Origin: Bacillota bacterium
Lineage (GTDB): Bacteria > Bacillota > Clostridia > Lachnospirales > Lachnospiraceae
Assembly: GCA_023415655.1 (NCBI GenBank)
Contig: JAEZKD010000139.1
Coordinates: 1-15,726 of the forward strand
DNA length: 15,726 nt
Reading direction: 5' to 3'
Positions 1 to 8,335 of the stretch are shown here, one piece after another; the stretch's first letter is position 1, and each line of letters starts with the position of its first letter. The notes beneath the pieces are model-generated. The model was not told the origin of the DNA. It ran no database searches and saw only the letters and a program-made list of their open reading frames with translations. Position numbers and translations under genes: made by a program.

Positions 1-88
1 TATCGTTAACTTTGAGACATTATTATGACATGATGGAAAATCATAATCAATACATAGTATAAGTTTTTATGAGAAGGGAGTAACTGAT

Positions 89-2110
89 ATGAAAGGAAAA
101 CATATGATTTTTCTTGTGGTTATCTTGGCTATCTTATGTGTTGTCACAGGAGATAGTAAAAAGGTCGATGCTGCAAGTATGAATCGGGAACAAACCATGG
201 AACAAGGATATGTGTTAGAAGGGGAGGATACGATCATTCTTGATAGCAGAAAGTTTGATGAAACTTCCATAACACTCACAAAATGCAAAAAGGTGAAGCA
301 TATTATTATCGATCAAACCAGTAAATGGTTAGAGGGTAGGAATTTATCTTGCTTTGAGAATGCGATTACAATTACCATTCCAAGTAATATTATTGATATT
401 GATACGGAAGTAGTCAAGAATTTACCAAACCTAACACAGTTTATTGTAGATGAGAAGAATCCAAAGTATAGTTCTATTGATGGAGTTTTATATAATAAAG
501 CAAAAACAGAGCTAATTTATTATCCACATGGAGCAAATCCAGATGTTAAAGTTGAAAAGGGTACCTTAGTCATTGGAAGTTATGCATTTAATCAGGCTCC
601 AATTCAATCCATTACCTTTGAGGAGGGCTTGGGGGCAATCAAGGAATATGCATTTGCAGAAACAAAGCTCACTTCAATCTCATTACCAGCAAGCTTTCGT
701 GTGATTCAGGACAAAGCATTTATAGATAGTTCATTAACAACAATCGAGATTTCATCCGCGAATCAAAGTTTGTGTTCTGTGGATGGTGCTGTTTACGACA
801 AAAACAAGACATATCTATATTATTGGCCAGAAGCTAAAAAAGAAGAGATACTAAAATTCCCAGAGACACTAAAATATATCGATTGTAGTAAAATAAATAA
901 TTTTTCTAGTACCACAACCATATCGATTCCAGCAAACTTAACGGCAATTGTGAATACACAAGACAATCAAATAGAACGTATTTTAGTTGATACGAATCAT
1001 AAATATTTTAAATTATATGATGGCGTTTTATATTCCTATGATTATCAGAGAATTCGTTTGTATCCAAACAAAAATAAGGATATCGAAATTACACTACATA
1101 AAGATTTATCCGATCTTGATATGGATTTATTCCGTACAGAGAATACAACCAAAGTATTAATTTTACCAACGAATTTAAAAGAACTTAAGGGAGAAAGAAA
1201 ATCCGATGCAATTTTATTATCTGGTTTTACTCATTTGCAAGAGTTGAAGTTTAGTTCTACAAGTAAAAATTTCAAACTAGTGGATGGTGTACTCTATAAT
1301 TCAGATCAGACTAAAGTATTATGGTATCCAATCGATTTACCACAAAAAAATTATGTAATTCCTGAATCTGTGACATTAATAGATAATGACCAGCTTGTGA
1401 TACAAAATAATCTTGAAAAAATAACTGTTCCGAAAAATTGTAAATTATATGATTTGGATGAACTTAATAAAAGTGAATATACATTTTTCTATGCAGACTT
1501 AATAGGAAGCGAATGTCCAGAGCTTGAAGAGTTCATCATAGCTTATGATAATCCATATTATTGCTTTGTTGAAGGTGTTTTATTTTCAAAAGATATGAAA
1601 AAATTGATCTTGTATCCGGCTCAGAAAAAAGATCAGAGTTATTCTGTTCCAGAAGGAGTTGAGGAAGCGTGCTTCTTAAATAAAAATGATTATTTGGTAA
1701 CACTGAATCTTCCAAAAAGTATGAGATCGTTTAATAGAATTGGGTTAAGTGATTCTCCTGGTTATATCTTTGGCGATTCCTTGTTAAGATATTCGGCCTT
1801 AAGTCAGATCAATGTCAATGAAGAGAATGAGGTATTACAATCAATCGATGGTGTCTTATTTTTTTATGATTATGAATGGTGGTTATTAACATATCCAATG
1901 GGAAAACAATCATCGATGTTTGAATTGCCACAAAAGACCGATGTGATTACGAATATGAAATATTTCATGAAACACCCATATTTAAAAGTATTGTATATCA
2001 ACCCTACGAGTGAACACTTTAAGATTCATGATGGTCAATTAAGACAGATCCATGAAATTGTTGAAGATTATAACTTGGGGGGAATTGAATTAAAGTACAC
2101 GAATAATTAG
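89..2110 (+). CDS. Secreted BspA-type leucine-rich-repeat protein, first of a tandem pair
   Basis: 673 residues. The N-terminus has lysines at 2 and 4, a hydrophobic core at about 6-20 and a likely cleavage after VDA (residue 28), so the protein should be exported. No membrane anchor, sortase signal or SLH domain is visible. The body carries about six to seven copies of a module of roughly 45-100 residues whose signature is (I/V)DGVLY-x(4-6)-L-x-x-YP (for example IDGVLYNKAKTELIYYP), typical of BspA/LRR_5 surface proteins. Canonical LRR_5 cores of the IGSYAF / IKEYAF / IQDKAF kind appear only at about residues 158-215; later copies keep the DGVLY arm but have lost the AF core. A GAGAAGGGAG ribosome site lies about 9 bases before the ATG. 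The next gene is a paralogue 14 bases downstream. Family proteins bind host or matrix ligands; the ligand here cannot be told. Confidence 0.85.
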   Translation: MKGKHMIFLVVILAILCVVTGDSKKVDAASMNREQTMEQGYVLEGEDTIILDSRKFDETSITLTKCKKVKHIIIDQTSKWLEGRNLSCFENAITITIPSNIIDIDTEVVKNLPNLTQFIVDEKNPKYSSIDGVLYNKAKTELIYYPHGANPDVKVEKGTLVIGSYAFNQAPIQSITFEEGLGAIKEYAFAETKLTSISLPASFRVIQDKAFIDSSLTTIEISSANQSLCSVDGAVYDKNKTYLYYWPEAKKEEILKFPETLKYIDCSKINNFSSTTTISIPANLTAIVNTQDNQIERILVDTNHKYFKLYDGVLYSYDYQRIRLYPNKNKDIEITLHKDLSDLDMDLFRTENTTKVLILPTNLKELKGERKSDAILLSGFTHLQELKFSSTSKNFKLVDGVLYNSDQTKVLWYPIDLPQKNYVIPESVTLIDNDQLVIQNNLEKITVPKNCKLYDLDELNKSEYTFFYADLIGSECPELEEFIIAYDNPYYCFVEGVLFSKDMKKLILYPAQKKDQSYSVPEGVEEACFLNKNDYLVTLNLPKSMRSFNRIGLSDSPGYIFGDSLLRYSALSQINVNEENEVLQSIDGVLFFYDYEWWLLTYPMGKQSSMFELPQKTDVITNMKYFMKHPYLKVLYINPTSEHFKIHDGQLRQIHEIVEDYNLGGIELKYTNN

Positions 2111-2124
2111 TTTGGAGGGGTCCT

Positions 2125-4233
2125 ATGAAAAGGTATCTTAAATTTTTTCTGGTTTTAATTGCTTGTATGGTAGGATTATCGGTTGATAAAGTGAAAGCTG
2201 ATACAAATGATATATTTGTTTACTCGGACAGTACGATGGATGAGTACAGTGGACAATCGACCGTTTGTATCACTAAGGATGCAACCTTTAAGAGTATACG
2301 TACAGATCAAAAGTTTGATCGTGTGAAGACAATTACATTTGCGCCGGATGTAGTAGAATTACCACGCTATGTATTTTTACAATTTCCGAATGTAGAAGTA
2401 ATTGAGTTACCAACACATCTTGAAAATTTAGGTGGTGCATTTAGGCTATTTTACTTAAACTATGATGTGAACCCGATCTATGCATTAGAAAACCTAAAAA
2501 GCATTGTAATTCATGAATCAAACCCTTACTTTTCAGTAGAAGATAATGTTCTCTATACAAAGGATATGACGGAACTACTTTATTATCCATCTGGAAAAAC
2601 GGATAAGATCTATGAGATGCCTGATTTTGTTACCAATATTTTTTCTGAAGCATTCCAAAATAATATTTACTTGGAAGAGATTAAGATTGGTTCTAGATAC
2701 GGAATGTATTACTGTACCTTAGCTGAGGATGTGGGCCTACCGAATTTAAAGAGATACTCGGTAGCTGTAGATAACTATTTTTTCACACAAGTTGATGGAG
2801 TATTGTTCAATTATGATCAGACGGAATTGATCGCATACCCTACAGGAAGAAAGGCCGTAAGCTACACGGTACCTTCTACAGTGAAAGATCTGTATGGTTA
2901 TTGCATGAAGGGTGCAACCATTGGGACTGTCATATTACCATCTGATATCAATATGACAAATTTTAGTTCTTATTTTAGTCCATTTGTAGATAGTCATATT
3001 GGAGCAGTTGAAATTACAGATAGTGAGTATTATACATCACAGGATGGGGTGCTTTATACTAAGAATCTGGATGCTATTGCTTATTGGCCTTCAGAAAAGA
3101 AAGTGACAAACCTAACCTTTCCAAGTACATTAAAGAGCTTACGACTGGATAAAGAAACCATTCCTTGCATATCAGAGGTAACTCAAATAACGATTCCAAG
3201 AGATACGTCAGAGATCAACTCGATTAAAGATATGGATTCTTTATCAGAGGTATCGGTAGAAAAGGGAAATCAAAGTTTTGTAATGTATAGTGGTTGTCTT
3301 TATAATAAGGATTGTTCTGAACTGGTAATTCTACCACCGAAATTAAAGAACACCTCCATCACAATACCAGGAAATTATCGTAAATACCATTACGCTACAG
3401 AATTGAGAGAGGCAGAAGCTATTACAACGGTAGTGGTCAATGGAACTGGAGAGGAGTTTCCATATCAACTTTTACCAAACTTAGCTAAGATAAAATTAGG
3501 TAAGAATAATACAAAAGCGAAGGTTGTAAGTGATGTTTTATACTCAAAAACAATGTCCAAGTTAGTTTGGTATCCACAGAATAAGAAGGATACGAAGTTT
3601 ACAATTCCATCTACTGTCACCTCAATGAGTGATAAAAGCTTTTGGCAACAAAGATATCTTCAATCCGTTACATTGCCTAAAAACATGAAATATAACGAAT
3701 ATATTCAGTGGTTTGAGGATTGTAAAAAACTCAAGGAAATTAAGGTTGCAGCTGGTAATAAGTCTCTCGCAGCCTCGGATGGAGTACTATTTACAAAGGA
3801 CATGAAACAATTGCTCTATTATCCTGCTGGAAAAACAACAAAAAGCTATTCGATTCCTGATAAAACGGAGACATTTAACATCAGGACAAAGAATGAATAT
3901 TTAACCGATTTAAAGCTTTCAAAGAACCTAAGCAGAATTAGTGATTATAGTGGGAAATCCTTTCCAAACCTTAAGAGTATTACAGTGGCTTCTGGAAATA
4001 AATATTATAGTGTTGTCGATGGGGTACTTTATTACAATTACAATGATTATCGTTCGTTAGAGATTTATCCAATGGGAAAAACAAGTAAAAGTTTCACAAT
4101 CTTAAAAAATGTTGATAATATAGAGTGGAACATTGGATTTGAGTATCACCCATATTTGAAAGTTTTGACTTCTCAAAGCCCTAATTATAACGTGTTTGGT
4201 AAAACGATATATTATCTCTATAATACTTATTAG
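2125..4233 (+). CDS. Secreted BspA-type leucine-rich-repeat protein, second of a tandem pair
   Basis: 702 residues, with a signal peptide (KR at 2-3, hydrophobic 5-20, likely cleavage after VKA at residue 25). Seven modules carry the signature (V/S)DGVLY/F-x-KDM-x-(Q/E)LLYYP-x-GK followed by a strand of the xxYTIPSTV kind. The AF-type LRR core is nearly absent (SEAFQ at about 174-178). The C-terminus HPYLKVL matches the same motif near the end of the upstream protein, so the pair arose by gene duplication and diverged. A TTTGGAGGGG ribosome site lies 5-10 bases before the ATG, and the gap to the upstream gene is 14 bases, so the two are almost certainly cotranscribed. No anchor domain is visible, so the product is probably released or bound non-covalently to the wall. 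The ligand is unknown. Confidence 0.85.
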   Translation: MKRYLKFFLVLIACMVGLSVDKVKADTNDIFVYSDSTMDEYSGQSTVCITKDATFKSIRTDQKFDRVKTITFAPDVVELPRYVFLQFPNVEVIELPTHLENLGGAFRLFYLNYDVNPIYALENLKSIVIHESNPYFSVEDNVLYTKDMTELLYYPSGKTDKIYEMPDFVTNIFSEAFQNNIYLEEIKIGSRYGMYYCTLAEDVGLPNLKRYSVAVDNYFFTQVDGVLFNYDQTELIAYPTGRKAVSYTVPSTVKDLYGYCMKGATIGTVILPSDINMTNFSSYFSPFVDSHIGAVEITDSEYYTSQDGVLYTKNLDAIAYWPSEKKVTNLTFPSTLKSLRLDKETIPCISEVTQITIPRDTSEINSIKDMDSLSEVSVEKGNQSFVMYSGCLYNKDCSELVILPPKLKNTSITIPGNYRKYHYATELREAEAITTVVVNGTGEEFPYQLLPNLAKIKLGKNNTKAKVVSDVLYSKTMSKLVWYPQNKKDTKFTIPSTVTSMSDKSFWQQRYLQSVTLPKNMKYNEYIQWFEDCKKLKEIKVAAGNKSLAASDGVLFTKDMKQLLYYPAGKTTKSYSIPDKTETFNIRTKNEYLTDLKLSKNLSRISDYSGKSFPNLKSITVASGNKYYSVVDGVLYYNYNDYRSLEIYPMGKTSKSFTILKNVDNIEWNIGFEYHPYLKVLTSQSPNYNVFGKTIYYLYNTY

Positions 4234-4252
4234 AATAAAAGGGGAAGAACAT

Positions 4253-5080
4253 ATGAAGATCAATGATCAGATTGTAAAAGCGTATTTAGAGAATGGAAAC
4301 ATCAATGAGTTTCGCAATGCGTGGTATTTTACAAGCTCCACGGTTGCTGGAGATGATGGTAACAATATATTCAATGAACCAAAGTATGATGATGAGATGA
4401 AGAGAAAAGCAGAACTTGTCTGTCAATCAATTAAACAAGTGGCTAGCGATTTCTTACCATCGAATCTAGAACTGTGGGATACATTGTTTAGCGATTGGAG
4501 AAGAATTCTTTCGGAAGTATCGGTAGATTTAATCGCAGGTTTTCCAGAGCCTTACGATGCAACAGTAGAACGAGATAGGTATGGGGTTCCGCATATAGTA
4601 TTCGATGTGATTTGTTGGACGAAGTACGTAGGTAATTGCAATATACTAGAAGTCGTACAGAATCTGCTTACCCATGAACTGTGTCATGTATTGATAGGAA
4701 ATAGTATTGCGAATATTGATAAAGACATTGAAAGCAAGGATTACTTAACGAATCTAAATGCAAATGCATTTCATGAAGCCTTTGCACATTTGATATCCTA
4801 CGAAACCAAAGAAATACATACCATTGATTGGCATACACCTAGATTAGAGAAGGTTAGGATAGACAGTAATCAAAGATTAAAGGAAGCTCTGGCTGAAAAG
4901 CAGCCAGAGCTTCAGCAACAAAATTTGTATGATGCAATATGTGGAAACTATTATGAAAAGTTTGCATGTATGAGTGGAATGTTGTATTTAGCTGAGGTTT
5001 GGGAAAAGGGTGGCAAGAAAGCATTGAAGGAATGTTTTGACGAAGGATATAAGGATTTTGTAGTTAAAATTCTAAAGTAA
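4253..5080 (+). CDS. Cytoplasmic HExxH putative zinc metallopeptidase (family not recognised)
   Basis: 275 residues from the ATG at 4253. This start is chosen because AAAGGGGAAG lies just upstream; an ATG at 4196 in the same frame would overlap the previous gene by 38 bases and has no ribosome site. There is no signal peptide. The motif LTHELCH (H141, E142, H145) matches the zinc-binding HExxH of gluzincins. About 30 residues later, NAFHEAFAH (E175) resembles the thermolysin-type third-ligand segment (NEAxSD), so E175 is a good candidate third ligand. The rest matches no family I can name with confidence. It follows the repeat-protein pair after 19 bases and is probably in the same operon. 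A peptidase role is inferred from the motif only; substrate unknown. Confidence 0.72.
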   Translation: MKINDQIVKAYLENGNINEFRNAWYFTSSTVAGDDGNNIFNEPKYDDEMKRKAELVCQSIKQVASDFLPSNLELWDTLFSDWRRILSEVSVDLIAGFPEPYDATVERDRYGVPHIVFDVICWTKYVGNCNILEVVQNLLTHELCHVLIGNSIANIDKDIESKDYLTNLNANAFHEAFAHLISYETKEIHTIDWHTPRLEKVRIDSNQRLKEALAEKQPELQQQNLYDAICGNYYEKFACMSGMLYLAEVWEKGGKKALKECFDEGYKDFVVKILK

Positions 5081-5090
5081 TTGCTATTAT

Positions 5091-5270
5091 ATGAATGCAA
5101 TAGCGAAAAGGAATATTGTTCTAGAGAAATGCAAGATTACTCTAGAGCAATACAAGATTGATATAGTAAAAAGGGACATTGCTATAGAGAAAAGTAAGAT
5201 TGCAATAGCAAAAAGAAAGATAGCTATAAAGATAAAGAACCAGGAGAAAGAACTTATGATCAATAGATAA
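5091..5270 (+). CDS. Candidate 59-residue microprotein made of seven-residue repeats
   Basis: An ATG at 5091, 10 bases after the stop of the upstream gene, opens a 59-codon frame ending TAA at 5268-5270, 15 bases before the next start. After the first Met it reads as seven consecutive seven-residue units: NAIAKRN, IVLEKCK, ITLEQYK, IDIVKRD, IAIEKSK, IAIAKRK, IAIKIKN, then a charged tail. Hydrophobic residues sit at unit positions 1-3 and charges at 4-7, giving an amphipathic lysine-rich peptide that is not a classical a/d coiled coil. No clear Shine-Dalgarno site precedes the ATG, so translation would depend on coupling to the upstream gene. A 21-bp repeat that lacks a stop in one frame stays open automatically, so the open frame is weak evidence of coding. 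It may be a non-coding tandem repeat. Confidence 0.4.
   Translation: MNAIAKRNIVLEKCKITLEQYKIDIVKRDIAIEKSKIAIAKRKIAIKIKNQEKELMINR
5094..5240 (+). repeat. Degenerate 21-bp tandem repeat, seven units
   Basis: Seven head-to-tail 21-bp units begin at 5094, 5115, 5136, 5157, 5178, 5199 and 5220. Typical units start ATTGCTATAGAGAAA and end AAG. Every unit is exactly 21 bases with no indels. Substitutions fall at all codon positions, though units 1 and 6 differ mostly at third positions within the shared Ala-Ile-Ala-Lys-Arg. Some units contain the palindrome CTCTAGAG. The array lies wholly between two HExxH genes. Confidence 0.85.
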
Positions 5271-5285
5271 GAAAGAGGATAGAGT

Positions 5286-6053
5286 ATGCTTCCAAAGATT
5301 ATCGTAGAAAAGATGGATATGGACTTAAATGTTAACCTAATGTGTCGTTTTGTGGATCCTGTGTTTTGTAATAAAAATAAGACAAGACCATTTGCAGAAC
5401 GTTCTTATCTACTATATCCAGAGCTACGAGGGAAAATTGCTGATGGGATGTCAAAAGAAGAAATCAATCAGTTGGTTCGACCGAGTGTAGAAAAGGTCTA
5501 TATTAATCAGAAGAATGAAATGGAAGCAAAAATTGAGTTACTACAATCTGAGTTCGATAAGATACAAGAGCAATTAATGTCAGCGATGCTTGAACTATTT
5601 CAACTCGATTGGCCGAAGGAGCAAGAAAATATCATATGCTATGTTGGTTGTATATCAAGCTTTCCTAGAAATGTTATGACGAAGGAGTTCTTTGTCTCGT
5701 ATGAAAAAGATATTCCTATGCTGATGATGGCTTCAATTCATGAAATCAATCATTTTGTTGTATTTGATAAATGGAAAAGTATGCATGGCTATGATAAGCA
5801 ACAGGAACCCTTATATCCGGATACTTTATGGTTTTTAGAAGAAATGTTAGTGGATCCAACCTTAAACATCGATCACATCCAAAGGGTCGCACCTTACCCT
5901 CAGAAAGCTTATGACCAATTTTATGAACGTATCATAGGAACGATGTCAGCAGAGGAACATCTCATTCAAATGTTTACGAATCGTAATTTCATCGAGGAGT
6001 TTATGGATGAAGCTTATGCATTTATTGAAATGAATAAAAGCGTATTATTATGA
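5286..6053 (+). CDS. Cytoplasmic HExxH putative zinc metallopeptidase, unrelated to the first
   Basis: 255 residues, no signal peptide. A helical, charged stretch (about 55-105, with a short coiled-coil-like part KNEMEAKIELLQSEFDKIQ) precedes the motif SIHEINHFVVF, an HExxH with H152, E153 and H156. LWFLEEMLVD follows, and E185 or E186 is a plausible third zinc ligand 29-30 residues on. The spacing is similar to that in the other HExxH protein of this cluster, but I see no other likeness, so the two look like separate families brought together. The ribosome site is GAAAGAGGA ahead of the ATG. It lies 15 bases after the repeat-peptide frame and is probably part of the same transcript. I do not recognise a named family; peptidase activity is inferred from the motif. 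Confidence 0.72.
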   Translation: MLPKIIVEKMDMDLNVNLMCRFVDPVFCNKNKTRPFAERSYLLYPELRGKIADGMSKEEINQLVRPSVEKVYINQKNEMEAKIELLQSEFDKIQEQLMSAMLELFQLDWPKEQENIICYVGCISSFPRNVMTKEFFVSYEKDIPMLMMASIHEINHFVVFDKWKSMHGYDKQQEPLYPDTLWFLEEMLVDPTLNIDHIQRVAPYPQKAYDQFYERIIGTMSAEEHLIQMFTNRNFIEEFMDEAYAFIEMNKSVLL

Positions 6054-6154
6054 GAGATGTCCGTCATAATCCAAGCGTATGAGTTTCTGAATAGTAAATG
6101 CAGGCTATGATTTTATTAGGATGATTAAAATGAATGCCCAGTAAGGAGAGAATC

Positions 6155-7405
6155 ATGCAAATTATATTTGATTTAGATGGGACTTTATTTCAAACAAGAT
6201 TTAGTGCAATCAATGCAATTCAATACTTATGCAATGAGCTTGGCTTGCCACAGATCGATGAGGGCATCATAATACAAAACATTGGAAAAAGAACAGACGA
6301 TTTTCTACGTAGTATTTTTCCTTCCAACATCAATATCGATGAAATTCGACAAAGCTTCCGCGACATAGAACAAAGAGAAGTAGTAGAGAGAGGTATTCTC
6401 TTTCCTAAAATAACCGAAGTGCTAGAACAACTTACGCTACAAGGACATTCACTTTATATTTGTTCGAATGGGAGTAGTGAGTATATTGAGCTTGTTTTAA
6501 AGGGCACAAATATATACAAATATTTTTGTGAAATTTATAGTGCAAAATATTATGATTCCAAAGTAGAAGTTGTAAAAACAATCATCAAGGATAATCGGAG
6601 TACCGTTGTAATCGGTGATACGTTTTCCGATATCGAAGCTGCAATGAAAAATCATATTCCTTCCATTGGAGCTGTCTATGGATATGGTATGAAGGAAGAC
6701 CTTAAAGATGCTACATTTATTTCAGAGAATGCAACTGACATCATTTCTTGTGTATCACAAATCGAGGTATTTGAGCAAGTCACTCATCGACTGATTAAGA
6801 ATGGTAAAAAAATAATTGGTATCAACGGAGTAGATACCTCAGGAAAAACAGTATTTACTAATCAATATTCAAGGTTTCTTGACAACATTGGTATCAAGAA
6901 CACAGTGTTACATATCGATGATTTCCACAATCCATCAGCAATACGCTATCAGGGTGATAATGAGATAGAAGCATATTACAATCATGCATTCAATTATCAT
7001 CAAGTGATTGAGGAAATACTTAAACCTTTACAAGAGGTTGGGTATCTGGATAAACAGGTTCTTTGCTTAAATCTCGATACAGATCAATATGAAAATGTTA
7101 TCCATTACAAAATTGATTCGGATACGATTTTATTAATTGAGGGTGTTTTGCTTTTTAGAGAGCCCTTGCTTAGTTATCTAGAAGGAAAAGTATTCTTACA
7201 TATTAGTTTTGATGAAGTGCTGCATCGAGCAAAACTAAGAGATGTACCGAAATATGGAGAAGGCTTTTTACAGAAATATTGTAATAAGTATATTCCAATT
7301 CAAAAACGGTATTTATCAGAAGAGGCGCCAGTACAAAAAAGTGACTTTGTGATAAACAATGAAGATTATCGGAATCCAAAAATTTTGGATCAACACCTTA
7401 CTTAA
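6155..7405 (+). CDS. HAD-family phosphatase fused to a uridine-kinase-like P-loop kinase
   Basis: 416 residues from the ATG at 6155, chosen because AAGGAGAG (6143-6150) is correctly spaced before it; an in-frame ATG at 6134 lies ahead of that site and has none. Residues 1-205 are a phosphoglycolate-phosphatase-like HAD domain: motif I DLDGT (nucleophile D6, acid D8), motif II serine in YICSNGS (S104), lysine near 136-141 and motif IV GDTFSD (D155, D159). Residues 218-416 are a uridine kinase/phosphoribulokinase-like domain: Walker A GVDTSGKT (225-232), IDDF (254-257) for the acceptor/Mg site, LLIEG (326-330) and a basic segment RAKLRD near 358. The combination suggests a kinase and a phosphatase acting on the same nucleoside, sugar or vitamin phosphate, but the substrate cannot be read. 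It stands 101 bases after the HExxH gene. Confidence 0.85.
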   Translation: MQIIFDLDGTLFQTRFSAINAIQYLCNELGLPQIDEGIIIQNIGKRTDDFLRSIFPSNINIDEIRQSFRDIEQREVVERGILFPKITEVLEQLTLQGHSLYICSNGSSEYIELVLKGTNIYKYFCEIYSAKYYDSKVEVVKTIIKDNRSTVVIGDTFSDIEAAMKNHIPSIGAVYGYGMKEDLKDATFISENATDIISCVSQIEVFEQVTHRLIKNGKKIIGINGVDTSGKTVFTNQYSRFLDNIGIKNTVLHIDDFHNPSAIRYQGDNEIEAYYNHAFNYHQVIEEILKPLQEVGYLDKQVLCLNLDTDQYENVIHYKIDSDTILLIEGVLLFREPLLSYLEGKVFLHISFDEVLHRAKLRDVPKYGEGFLQKYCNKYIPIQKRYLSEEAPVQKSDFVINNEDYRNPKILDQHLT

Positions 7406-8255
7406 ACTCGTCTCTATGAGCTTCAAAGAAATCGTGATATATCTTCATATTCTTTAAAGAAGTCCATGGCTTAACCTTGACTGGTGTTTCATCCAGATCA
7501 TAGATTTTAGCCTCCTTCATGCTTAACAAAAATGGAGAATGAGTAGATATAATAAACTGACAACCTAAAAATCTCGCAGATTGCTGTAGAAAATCAACCA
7601 ATTCCAACTGTCGTTCTGGAGAAAGGCTATTTTCAGGCTCGTCAAGAAGGTATAGCCCATTTTCTTCAATTTTATTGATAAAATACTGGAACGCATTCTC
7701 TCCATTGGAACGCTCACGAATATTCTCCATTAGCTTACTACGTACATATTTTGACTGTGTCTTACTACGTGCTTGATTTACTTTTTTAAGTTGTTCATAA
7801 TCCTCCAAAGAGGTGTATTTAAAGGTTGAATACTTAGCATCCAGATAATCCTGTAAAAGATCCTCACGTTTTACGTCGATGCCCTCATTCATCATGCGAA
7901 TATTTAACATATAATCAAATACATCATCGCTGGTAATCGTCCTACTGTGTTCAGGAATTTCACGTAATAGCGAGTAGTAACAGAGATTGGTATAATCAGC
8001 AAAAAAGTTAGACTGATTAAATCTCGAGTCTCTTTTAAGACCAAGTTTTTCGGAAATAATATTCAAAGCAGTTGTTTTACCGCAACCATTACCACCATAA
8101 AGAATCGTGATTGGTTCAAAATTTAGAATATTAAGTTCTTTACGTGACAATATTTTAAATGGATAAAACGAGTTGTAGCAGTTCAACTTAATGGACAGTA
8201 TAAAGTCAAATTCCATCTCATCATCTGGAAAGCTAAAAGAATCTAAATAGATCAT
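7398..8255 (-). CDS. Stand-alone ABC/RecF-type predicted ATPase (AAA family, COG3910-like)
   Basis: 285 residues with all the ABC-type nucleotide-binding motifs: Walker A GGNGCGKT (54-61), a signature-like SNGE (183-186), Walker B LYLLDEPE (201-208, D205/E206), the D-loop-like ENSLSP, and the switch histidine in STHSPF (H239). No membrane segment or transporter partner is present, and there is no nuclease or TOPRIM domain, so it is not a complete OLD-type protein. Small soluble ATPases of this kind are common in Firmicutes; their role is not settled, and some belong to DNA-repair or defence modules. The ribosome site GGTGAG is modest. It is read from its own promoter (complement 8285-8313) and converges on the HAD-kinase gene, overlapping its end by 8 bases (7398-7405). 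Confidence 0.85.
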   Translation of the reverse strand: MIYLDSFSFPDDEMEFDFILSIKLNCYNSFYPFKILSRKELNILNFEPITILYGGNGCGKTTALNIISEKLGLKRDSRFNQSNFFADYTNLCYYSLLREIPEHSRTITSDDVFDYMLNIRMMNEGIDVKREDLLQDYLDAKYSTFKYTSLEDYEQLKKVNQARSKTQSKYVRSKLMENIRERSNGENAFQYFINKIEENGLYLLDEPENSLSPERQLELVDFLQQSARFLGCQFIISTHSPFLLSMKEAKIYDLDETPVKVKPWTSLKNMKIYHDFFEAHRDEFK

Positions 8256-8284
8256 ATTCTCACCACTCTTTTTTGTATTTATTT

Positions 8285-8313
8285 ATGATAACTTATGTAA
8301 ATCATCGTTACAA
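8285..8313 (-). promoter_or_regulatory. Sigma-A-type promoter of the ATPase gene
   Basis: On the - strand, TTGTAA (8313-8308) and TATCAT (8290-8285) are separated by exactly 17 bases. The match to TTGACA/TATAAT is 4 of 6 and 5 of 6. Transcription would start near 8278, about 23 bases before the ATPase ATG. Confidence 0.6.
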
Positions 8314-8335
8314 AGCTTAATAATCAATCGTTTGG

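Noticed and set aside
67..288. Open frame of 73 codons on the - strand
   Set aside because: It lies opposite the start of the first repeat protein, has no ribosome site and shows no family likeness.
4196..4252. N-terminal membrane segment on the first HExxH protein
   Set aside because: It would need the ATG at 4196 inside the previous gene, without a ribosome site; the ATG at 4253 has a good one.
5094..5240. CRISPR array
   Set aside because: The 21-bp units are directly adjacent with no spacers and are degenerate, and no cas gene is present.
6086..6111. Promoter before the HAD-kinase gene (TATGAT at 6106-6111)
   Set aside because: The -10 box is fair but no acceptable -35 is found at 16-18 bases; the gene may have its own start or be read through from upstream.
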